From positions 83,335 through 147,334 of the forward strand of contig PLWQ01000020.1 of assembly GCA_003165595.1 (NCBI GenBank): 64,000 nt of DNA. Direction: 5' to 3'. Of the stretch, positions 16,803-25,200 are shown one piece after another. The DNA comes from Fibrobacterota bacterium. Its GTDB lineage: Bacteria; Fibrobacterota; Chitinivibrionia; Chitinivibrionales; FEN-1185. The notes beneath the pieces are model-generated. The model was given only the letters and a program-made list of their open reading frames with translations. It was not told the DNA's origin and ran no database searches. The position numbers and the translations under genes were made by a program. Position 1 is the stretch's first letter; every line of letters starts with the position of its first letter.

Positions 16803-17936
16803 CTAAGGCCCCACGCGTTCCACAAATTCCTGTTTCCCGTTGTTGATCCTCAGAATCACCGCCGACTTGATCGGATTTCTCTTTTCGTCAAAGGTGATGT
16901 TGCCCGACACTCCGGCCACGGTGCTCGTGCGGATCGCCTCTTTCACCGCGTCCGGGTCCGTGCTGTGGGCGGTTCTCAATGCCGAAAGCAGAATCATGGC
17001 CGCATCGTAGGCAAGGGAAGCGAGCGCGTCCGGTTCCGCGCCGTAGGCTTGTTTGTATTTCCGGACAAAGTTCTTTACCGCCGCGCTTGTATCGTCTTTG
17101 GAAAAATGGTTCGAGAACACGCAGCCTTCCACGGCAGCACCGCCGATCTTCACAAGCTCCGGCGAGTCCCACCCGTCGCCGCCGCCGGTCGGCACGGATA
17201 AACCGATTTCTTTTGACTGCTTCATGATCATTGCGTCAGCCGTGTAGTAATTGGGGCAATAGAGGAAATCGGGAGAAGCGGCCTTGATATTGGTGAGCTG
17301 TGCCTTGAAATCGACCGTATTGGCCTCGTCGGTAAACGCTTCGCGCGCGACAATAGCGCCGCCGTACTCCGCGAACTTCTTTGCAAAGACCTCGGCCAGG
17401 CCCTTGTTGTAATCGTTCCCGTTGTCGAACAGGATCGCGGCCTTTTTGGCCTTGAGCGTAAACGCGGCGTACTTTGCCATCACCATGCCCTGAAAAGGGT
17501 CTATAAAACATGCGCGAAAAACAAAGTCGCCAGCTTCGGTGACCTTCTCGTTTGTTGAGGCCGAAGAAATCATGGGAACGCGCGATTCCTGGCAGATGGG
17601 CGCAATTGCCAGCGAATTCTTGGAAGCCACGGCGCCGATAATGGCCGCAATCTTGTCGCGGGAGATAAGCTTCTGGCACGCGTTGGCCGCTTTTTCCGAC
17701 TGGCCTTCGTCGTCTTCGTAAACGGCGCGCACGGGCATGCGGGTTCCCGCGATTTCGATGCCGCTGTCCCTGTTGACCTCCGCTACCGCAAGGTCCATTG
17801 CCTGCTTTGACGACTGACCATAGGTGGCGGTATTGCCCGTGAGCGGGAACAGCCCGCCGATGACAATTTCCTTTTTTGACGGGGAGCATGCGGCAAGCAG
17901 AAGGAGCGCGGTTCCGAGAGCGATCAATTTTCCCAT
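16803..17936 (-). CDS. livK: Branched-chain amino-acid binding lipoprotein LivK
   Basis: A 377-residue periplasmic-binding protein of the Leu/Ile/Val class (type I fold). A lipoprotein signal with lipobox LAAC lies about 20 residues from the ATG at 17936. The mature part has the family features IVIGGLFPLTGNTATYG, AVEAVAE-like MDLAVAEVN, PMISSASTNEKV and FRACFIDPFQGMVMA. It captures the amino acid and delivers it to LivHM. It is the first gene of the minus-strand liv operon. An upstream in-frame GTG at 18002 would add a non-hydrophobic leader and is rejected because the lipobox would fall too far inside. Confidence 0.92.
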   Translation of the reverse strand: MGKLIALGTALLLLAACSPSKKEIVIGGLFPLTGNTATYGQSSKQAMDLAVAEVNRDSGIEIAGTRMPVRAVYEDDEGQSEKAANACQKLISRDKIAAIIGAVASKNSLAIAPICQESRVPMISSASTNEKVTEAGDFVFRACFIDPFQGMVMAKYAAFTLKAKKAAILFDNGNDYNKGLAEVFAKKFAEYGGAIVAREAFTDEANTVDFKAQLTNIKAASPDFLYCPNYYTADAMIMKQSKEIGLSVPTGGGDGWDSPELVKIGGAAVEGCVFSNHFSKDDTSAAVKNFVRKYKQAYGAEPDALASLAYDAAMILLSALRTAHSTDPDAVKEAIRTSTVAGVSGNITFDEKRNPIKSAVILRINNGKQEFVERVGP

Positions 17937-18002
17937 GAGATGCGCCTTTAGTGAAAAGTGATGGGGAAAAGGGAGCGTCACAAGCCTCTTGCCCATGGAC
18001 AA

Positions 18003-18358
18003 AAATAGATTTACCGGTATAAGCGGCGCATTAAAAAACGGTTTACAAGTATGTTAGTACCGGGCGCCCCGCCGCTACACAGCAGCGGGGCGCCCATATT
18101 CATGTCCCAATTCTCCAACAGGCGACCAAAGTATTCATCTTCATGCCAATGGGGGTAACGCCAAGACCTTTATCCTATTTTGGATCTGACAAGAATATCC
18201 ATCCTTTCTTGAACTTCTTCGCTGGTTTTATCGACTATGTTTATGAACTAATCCATGGGATGCGAACGGAAGACGGTTGTGCCATATTTCATAACCGGCC
18301 AGGTTCATGAAAATTCTTCGGCATACCACCGGTAACCATTAAGACAAAGGGGAACGCC
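18003..18358. other. Intergenic region between divergent livK and the 18359 gene
   Basis: The 356-base gap holds a strong palindrome (18062-18095) and must contain the promoters of two divergent genes. A minus-strand fragment near 18185-18235 reads as a short helical peptide (TSEEVQERMDILVRSKIG then stop) without a start, possibly a gene remnant. No tRNA or complete ORF is seen. Confidence 0.5.
18062..18095. repeat. Perfect 11-bp inverted repeat, GGGCGCCCCGC type
   Basis: GGGCGCCCCGC at 18062-18072 and its exact complement GCGGGGCGCCC at 18085-18095 flank a 12-base loop. The GGGGCGCCC end is the same word that closes the interspersed elements at 34443-34454 and 42003-42012. No T-tract follows on either strand, so it is not a classic terminator. 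Confidence 0.7.
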
Positions 18359-18898
18359 ATGCTCTGCAATGTGGTGAGAACTGTAACGCCGGTTGTGATA
18401 TTTGTGATCATGGGAGCCCAGTTGCTGTTTGGCCAGCAGGTTGTCGATAATTGGAAAATCACTCCCAACGCCGACGGCAGATCCGCTGTCATGATCTTTG
18501 AAAATCCTTCAACATACCTGAAAATAGAATCCGACCTCGAAATAGCCGTTGATGCAGCCGGGACAGCAACCAGGGGTACCATTCATTTTACGAATGGTTT
18601 TCAACGCGCGATGACGCCGCAGGAAGTGGCATATTACCTTTTCAACTTTGACGGAGATAATGCCTATTGGGACTTCAGGGAAAAGCAGGGAAGCATCGTG
18701 AGCTTTGCGTCCGGTTCCGACCCTATCCCGCAGGACATTGTGGGCAAACAGGTGCGGGCCATTTCTGAAGCGGGGAAGTTCTATATTGGAATCCTCAGCC
18801 TGGTTCCGAATTCACCGGATCATTTTTCATTGAATATTAGAAACAACCAGGTGGTTTTTTTCAGAAACGCCGTGAAAGAAATACAGCGGCTTAAATAG
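18359..18898 (+). CDS. Hypothetical secreted protein
   Basis: A 179-residue protein with an N-terminal signal peptide (TPVVIFVIMGAQLLFGQQ), likely cleaved after FGQ. ATG 18359 has AAAGGGGA upstream. The rest is beta-rich with regularly spaced polar strands (SAVMIFENPSTYLKIESDLEIAVD, GTIHFTNGF, HFSLNIRNNQVVFF), compatible with a small beta-sandwich domain. I do not recognise the family. It is convergent with the HDOD gene, so it is probably monocistronic. Confidence 0.6.
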   Translation: MLCNVVRTVTPVVIFVIMGAQLLFGQQVVDNWKITPNADGRSAVMIFENPSTYLKIESDLEIAVDAAGTATRGTIHFTNGFQRAMTPQEVAYYLFNFDGDNAYWDFREKQGSIVSFASGSDPIPQDIVGKQVRAISEAGKFYIGILSLVPNSPDHFSLNIRNNQVVFFRNAVKEIQRLK

Positions 18899-18971
18899 GA
18901 CACAAAGTATTCCGTGTCTCCGGTCGCTCCAAGGGGAGTTCGCTGCACTTCGTTAGGGTGCGTTTCGCCAC

Positions 18972-20831
18972 TTATGCCTTCTCCTTCGCCCCCTCAGCCT
19001 CATCCTCCGGAATTTCCAAATCTTCTTTTTCCGGCGTCACCACGGTCCCGAGGAACCGGTCGAGCGTGTGCAGAACGTAGCGCATGTCGAGGTTTTTCCT
19101 GTCGAGAAATATGATGTCCGGCCCGGCGGATCCCGGAACCCCGCGCTTTTCGGGCAGGGTGTCGAGCAGGAACATCTTGAGCGTTGACGGCTGCGCCGCT
19201 GTCGCCGGGTCGTCGTCGTAGAACATGATGTCGAGCGGAAATCCCTTGTCGGGAATGAAGACGACCACCTTTATCTGATGGTATGCGTCGGGCGCAATCT
19301 GCGTGGTTGTCCGAACCATGAATCCGTTGTTGCGTAGCGCGGTCACCAGCGGGTGATACGAGAACTTCTTGTTGAACACCACCATGATGTCGGCATGCTG
19401 GTCTTCCGGCCGTTCCTTGGCAACGGCAAGGTTCTTGGGTGAAATCCCGAGGTACTTGCACAGCACATACAAATCGCGGACGATGGAGGCGAAAAAGGAT
19501 TCGGCGGGCCCGTTGGGCATGTGCAGGTGCCGCAGCATTTCCTGCGGGATCTCCTCAAGAATCTCGTCGCAGCTGTGGCCCAGGCTCATGGCCTTTGCAA
19601 GGATGTCGGCGACAAACACCGATTCCTGGACTATTCTGTCGTTCGGCGTGGGCGTTTCGAGTATCAGGTTCGGTTTGTGATGATACAGTATCGCCATGGA
19701 AATTGACGAAGGGAAATTCCACTTGCTGGTGAGATAGTGGCCGATCTCCGCGTGCGAGAAGCCGAGCAGGCGCTGCTCGGTATGGTAAAACGACGACATC
19801 GACGAGGTGGTTTCTTCCATCAGCCGCGGGAAGAGGTGCTCGAAATTGTTGTCGAGCGGGATTTTTCCGAGATCGTGGATGAGCCCCGCGATAAAGGCAA
19901 GCTCCGGCTTGACGTGCCCGGCATCCTTGGACAGCTTTTCCGCGATAAGGGCGCACGATAGGGAATGGAGCCAGAATTCGTCCCTGGTGAACCCGTGGGT
20001 GCCGCGGCGTTCGGGCGACAGGTCGATAAGCGCGAGGCAGGCAAGAAGGTTGCTGGTTTCCCTGAACCCGAGCCGGACCACCGCCTCCTTGACATCCGTG
20101 ACGCGGCTTCCGCGCTTGGCGTAGTAAACAGCATTTGCAACCTTGAGGATTGCCGTGGAAGCGGCAAGGTCCGTTTCTATGCACTTGGCAAGCTCGGCCG
20201 TGCAGCTTGCGTCCGATCCGATGATATCCATCGCCTTGATCACCGTAAACGGGAACGCCCATTGACGGTGAATAGCGCTCTCCACGGCACGAAGTTTTAC
20301 CTCGAGGGGGACGTTGCGGTCGTACAGCTTGGGAGCTATGATCTTGTCGGCATTGGCAGTGTCGATTTCCTTGTCGCCCGTAAAGGGCACTGCCTGCTGC
20401 GCCGAGGTCAGGAGCGACTCGATCTTCTTGAGAAGGTCCGCGAAATTGAACGGGTATTCCAGTACAACAACGGCGCCCTCTCCGGCAGGTGCGCCGGCGG
20501 TTTCCTTTTGCAAAGGCTCCACCACATGGCGCACCGCTGCGGGGACCACCACCAGCACGGGAATACGCTTGGTGCGCATCGATTTCTGGAGCCTCGATAT
20601 GAGCAGCGTATCCGTGGTGTTGTTCGGCGTTACGTCGGCGATCACGAGGTCGGGGAGAAACTGGTTCGCCTTGATCATTGCCAAATAGGAAGTACTTGCC
20701 AGTATTATCCGGTAATTGCATTGCATGAGGGCGACGTTGAGGACGTCGCCGATCCGCTCCCGGGTTGAAAACAGGAGGATAACAGGTTTGTCCGGACCTT
20801 TGGGCTCGGGCGCAGCGGATTGTTTTTCCAT
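18972..20831 (-). CDS. Receiver-HDOD regulatory protein
   Basis: A 619-residue cytoplasmic protein. Residues about 15-140 form a receiver-like domain (ILLFSTRERIGDVLN, LVIADVTPNN, IPVLVVVPAA). The central region about 180-400 is an HDOD domain: WAFPFTVIKAMDIIGSDASC, KCIETDLAASTAILKVANAVYY, VVRLGFRETSNLLA and AGLIHDLGKIPL, with an HD pair kept. The C-terminal 150 residues form an additional alpha/beta domain of unknown type, ending in an acidic tail. HDOD proteins act in signalling, often with two-component systems or chemotaxis. ATG 20831 is used; a TTG lies 33 bases upstream. It is convergent with the 18359 gene. Confidence 0.82.
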   Translation of the reverse strand: MEKQSAAPEPKGPDKPVILLFSTRERIGDVLNVALMQCNYRIILASTSYLAMIKANQFLPDLVIADVTPNNTTDTLLISRLQKSMRTKRIPVLVVVPAAVRHVVEPLQKETAGAPAGEGAVVVLEYPFNFADLLKKIESLLTSAQQAVPFTGDKEIDTANADKIIAPKLYDRNVPLEVKLRAVESAIHRQWAFPFTVIKAMDIIGSDASCTAELAKCIETDLAASTAILKVANAVYYAKRGSRVTDVKEAVVRLGFRETSNLLACLALIDLSPERRGTHGFTRDEFWLHSLSCALIAEKLSKDAGHVKPELAFIAGLIHDLGKIPLDNNFEHLFPRLMEETTSSMSSFYHTEQRLLGFSHAEIGHYLTSKWNFPSSISMAILYHHKPNLILETPTPNDRIVQESVFVADILAKAMSLGHSCDEILEEIPQEMLRHLHMPNGPAESFFASIVRDLYVLCKYLGISPKNLAVAKERPEDQHADIMVVFNKKFSYHPLVTALRNNGFMVRTTTQIAPDAYHQIKVVVFIPDKGFPLDIMFYDDDPATAAQPSTLKMFLLDTLPEKRGVPGSAGPDIIFLDRKNLDMRYVLHTLDRFLGTVVTPEKEDLEIPEDEAEGAKEKA

Positions 20832-20948
20832 AGGGTTTTGCCGGGCAGATGAGACAACAAGCAAATGGTAGCATGGAAATGGGGAGGAGTCAAGGAGGGC
20901 GGTATATGTGCGGGAATATCTCGATCGACAGATAAAAGATGAGAGTAT

Positions 20949-20976
20949 GGGCGCCCCGCCTTCGGCGGCGGCGCCC
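20949..20976. repeat. GGGCGCC palindrome between trxB and the HDOD gene
   Basis: GGGCGCCCCGCC at 20949-20960 pairs with GGCGGCGGCGCCC ending at 20976, around a TTC turn. It repeats the GGGGCGCCCA word seen at the end of the interspersed elements, in minus-strand orientation. It lies 32 bases beyond the trxB stop and could also slow transcription, but no T-run follows. Confidence 0.6.
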
Positions 20977-21007
20977 AGCTCTATATTTTAATTTTCGTTG
21001 CACACGC

Positions 21008-21955
21008 TCAGCAAAATCCCCGTTCCGTCAACCATTTCTGCGCATCCAGCGCGGCCATGCACCCGCTCCCTGCCGCGGTAATCGCCTGCCTGTACCGGAA
21101 GTCCTGCACGTCGCCCGCGGCGAAAACGCCTTCAACCGAGGTCTGCGTGGTGCCGGGATGCGTAAAGATGTAGCCCGCCTCGGTGAGCCTGAGTTGCCCG
21201 CCCAGAAAGGCGGTGTTGGGCCGGTGCCCGATGGCCTCGAAAGCTCCCGCCACTTCGAGTAGCGACGTCTCGCCGGTGCGCGTGTCCTTGAGCCGTATGC
21301 CGCCGAGCAGTTTGTCGCCCACGAATTCCTCCACGACCTTGTTCCAGAGGATCTCAATTTTTTGGTGCGCGAGGGCGCGCTGTTGCATGATGGTGCTTGC
21401 GCGAAGCGAATCACGCCGGTGAATTATATGAATTTTTGAGCCGAATTTGGAAAGGTGGAGCGCCTCTTCGACCGCGGTATCGCCGCCGCCGATAACGGCA
21501 ATGGGTTTGTTGCGGAACACGGGAAGAGCGCCGTCGCAAACGGCGCACGCGGATATGCCCCGGCCGAAGAATTTCTTTTCCGATTCGATCGGAAGGCGGC
21601 GCGCGGTCGCGCCGGTGGAAATAATGAGCGAACATGCCTCGTAGGTATCGCCGCCGGTCGATGTCACGGTAAAAGGACGCGCGGCCAGGTTGACCGATTC
21701 GACATCCTCCATGAGCATGCGGGTCCCGAACCGGAGCGCCTGCTCACGCATGCCGGCCATGAGTTCCTGGCCGCTTACGCCGTCTTTGAAACCGGGAAAG
21801 TTCTCGATGGTGGTGGTGATCATGAGTTGGCCGCCCGGAATTCCGCCTGCCTGGAAGCCTTCGAAAAGCAGGGGAGCCAGGTTTGCCCTTGCCGCATAGA
21901 TCGCCGCAGTGAGCCCGGATGGCCCGGAGCCGATTATGATAAGCCTTTCGGACAT
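21008..21955 (-). CDS. trxB: Thioredoxin reductase
   Basis: A 315-residue FAD/NADPH flavoprotein that reduces thioredoxin. The FAD motif [16 protein letters not shown] is at residues 9-24 and the redox-active pair is C137/C140 in SACAVCDG, slightly different from the common CATCDG. The NADPH motif [19 protein letters not shown] and the C-terminal FAD contact [22 protein letters not shown] are intact. Length is standard. It stands alone on the minus strand, between the HDOD gene and the divergent giant secreted protein gene. Confidence 0.95.
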   Translation of the reverse strand: MSERLIIIGSGPSGLTAAIYAARANLAPLLFEGFQAGGIPGGQLMITTTIENFPGFKDGVSGQELMAGMREQALRFGTRMLMEDVESVNLAARPFTVTSTGGDTYEACSLIISTGATARRLPIESEKKFFGRGISACAVCDGALPVFRNKPIAVIGGGDTAVEEALHLSKFGSKIHIIHRRDSLRASTIMQQRALAHQKIEILWNKVVEEFVGDKLLGGIRLKDTRTGETSLLEVAGAFEAIGHRPNTAFLGGQLRLTEAGYIFTHPGTTQTSVEGVFAAGDVQDFRYRQAITAAGSGCMAALDAQKWLTERGFC

Positions 21956-22276
21956 CTTTCCCTCCGCAAAAGGATTCGATCACGGGTCCCGCGCTTGGGC
22001 GACCGAAAACAATCATGCCGCTTGAAAATACTCCACGTGTTCGGTATAATAATATCGAATAATCATAAGTAATCCCGCAACAAAAAAGCCGCAAATGTGA
22101 TGCTGGTCACGGTCGAATCCGTGAAAAAGGGATATCATTGTGCTGCACGCATAAGCGCGAGAGAGAAGCCTGCGGCGTCTTCTTGAAAAACCCTTTGGGA
22201 TTTTCCGGGCAGCGTCCGAGGCGCGGTACAGGCACACGTGCGCGGGTTCTTTCGCTCTTTGAGGGGAGGGGACGGC

Positions 22277-25200
22277 ATGAGCCGCTTCGGGAGGAGTACA
22301 CACCCAACAGGCGCGTTCTTGTGCGTTTTCCCGCTGCTCGTTTTTGCGGGGACCACGAGCGCGGTAGTTCCCTTGACAGGAATCGTGGTCGACAATGTGT
22401 CATTTACCCTCATTGCGGGGGCGAAGGTCGTTTTTAGCGACACGTCGTCAAGCTATTTTGAAACGCAAACCGATGCGGCGGGCGTGTTTGCGCTCACCCC
22501 ACCGAAAGGCGTGTACACCGTTCGCGTCGTGGCAAATGGGTATCCGCTTCAATATTACAACCCGAATGGCAATACGGAGATGTCGAACTACCGGGTGGCT
22601 TACGACGGTTCCTCCGTTTCCAATTTGACAATACCCCTTACTCAGAATCCGACTGCGCTGATACCGCTTCACGGGTACGTGTCGGGGGTTGTCCTGGATT
22701 CGGCCGGACAAGCAATTGCAAATGTCGAGATCGACCTGATGGCGAAGAATACGGGCGACGTCACGGCCGATATCTTTACCGACGCAAGCGGCAGATTCGC
22801 AGCCCGCGTGCCGTCGCTCCCGCACGTGCTCTGGGCGTCGGGCGGGAAGCGTGCGTATCCGAAGCAGTACTGGAGTCTTTCCGGGACCACGGTTTCCATG
22901 GATAACGCGGCGGTGTTCAACGTGCCGGTGAGCGACACGTTTCAGGTTCTGGTGAGAATGCAGATTTCTCCACAGTCGTCTCCCGCCCCAACCGTCAGCG
23001 GTGCAACGGGTGGCGTGTCGGGCAAAGTGTTTTACAAAAGCACAAACATGCCGGTCGCGGGCATGATCGTCGTTGCCGTGCCGGACTCAGGCGCGGGCGC
23101 CGTGCTCTATGCCGGCCAGTACTATACGCCGTATACCGATACCGCACACAGCGACGGGACCTATGCCATCAAGAATCTGCCGGCGGGAGACTACTGGATT
23201 TACGCTCGGGGAGGCGGCAACGTGATGCAGTTTTACCCGCAAAGCGATTATCCCGGAAATGCGGCCGCCGTTCATGTGGACACCACGGTGAAATCGGGCA
23301 TAGACTTCCTCGCGCGCCCGGGCGGCACGCTGCAGGGCCGGGTGCAGTCGAGCGCAGGCAAGCCAATTGCCGGGATCGCCGTTTTCGCGAACTTTCCGAA
23401 TTACTTCGTGCTACCGCAGGCAATAACCGATTCCACCGGACAATTTATCTTCTCTGGACTGCCGGGCGGGATTTGGAACTTGTCGGTGAACGATCAGACG
23501 TACTTCCTGGATTACAACGCGAACACAACGAAATATGTTGTGCAGGAAGGCCAAACCCTGTCGGGCGCGGTTCTCATCTTGCAACGAGGCGGATTTTTGG
23601 CCGGAACCCTGGGATCGTCGTCGCAGGACACCGCTGCCCTCTCGCCGTTCGAAATAGCGCTGTTCCCCGACACGATATTTTCGCATTCGCCAACATCGGG
23701 CGAAGCGTACCTGTACGAGTCGTCCACGGCACAGGGCATACCGGCCGGACCGGGGCGGTTTGTCTCAACCCTCTGCCCGGCAGGGAAGTGGTTTACGCTC
23801 CTGCGGCCCGCGCAACCGGCGTTGTCGCGATCGTCAAGTGTACCCTTCGTGGCATGCCCGGCATACCAGCTGGGTCCCCAACCGACCGGTGCGTCGTCGG
23901 TGAGCGCGACGCAGGCCGTCACCGTTGTCGAGGGCGAAACCACGGGGACCCTGGGGGCGGCATTCCGGTCCAACGGGTTCTCGTTCCTGGGCATCCTCCG
24001 GTACGCCGATACCGCGAGACCCTCGTGGGCGCGGGTTGACGCATGCATCAAAGACGGCCGGTTTCTGGTTCCGGTCTCCCACGGATACGTCGGCTCGGGT
24101 GATTCGGTTTTCCAGCTTGCCGGGCTCATGGAGGGAACGCCGTACGTTATTACGGCGCAGGCCGACGGGTATCCGACGCAATACTGGTCGCCCGACGGCA
24201 GCATTTCGGCCCAGCCCGGCGGAACGTTCACCTTCAATTCCGGGAGCTTTACTCGCCCAATTGTCAACATGCAACGGACGCCGGCCGGCTACTACGCCAA
24301 CTACACCCCGCTCTGGGTGAACCTGTCGGTCGATGCGAATGGTCACCTGGCGATTCAAATGAACGTGGACATGTCGCTTGCGGTCGATTCCCTCTTGTTG
24401 TACTCGAAAGACAGAAGTGGCGTCGTCACCCTTCTTGCCACGATGCCCAGGCTCGCCTCGCAGAGCCAGTATTCGTGGACGGATACCAGAGACTGGCTCC
24501 TTGGCGGATACACGTACACGGTCGTCGCCAAAGGCGCCGCATACGTGATTCGTTCCATTCCCATGGGGTCAAGCATGGCCGCACCGGCGCTTTCCGCCGA
24601 CTCGCTCTGGCTCAACGTGTACAGCGATCATTTTGGTATTATGATAAGTTGGAACGCGGGGTCGTCGTATACCCCGAGCAGCCGGGACAGCGTGGCATGT
24701 TACAGGAGCGTTACGGGCGGAGCCTGGACGCTGGTGGTCAAACAATCGAGCGTTTCCACCATGTTCTCCGACAATTCGTGGGACAAAACCGCGGATGCAG
24801 GCAAGACATTCATGTACAAAGTACAGCTCCTGCGGGGAGGTGCGGCGGTGCGGACGTCCCCGCAGCGCACCTTCACACTGTCAACGGCTTTTATCAATCA
24901 GCTCGCCAGGCATCTTGCGGTTGGGACGGCCGAACCCTATAAAACCATCCAGCAGGCCGTGGACGCGGCGGGCGCGTACGACGAAATCGACGTGGACCCC
25001 GGCGTCTACGGCGAAAACATAAACCTCAAGGGAAAATTTCTCTCCATTAGCGGCAATTGGACCAGCGGCCTGCCGCCGGTGATCGACGGCATGGGCGCAA
25101 CGGCAATTACCATACCTTACCATGCGCCCGCGGGCCCGGACGACGGGGCGAACATAAGCGGGCTGGAAATCCGCAACGCGCTCACAGGCATCGTTTCCGC

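Noticed and set aside
22140-22230. Cyclic-di-GMP (GEMM) riboswitch upstream of the giant gene
   Set aside because: Some words look similar, but the conserved GEMM core (CACAGGGCAAACC and receptor) is absent.
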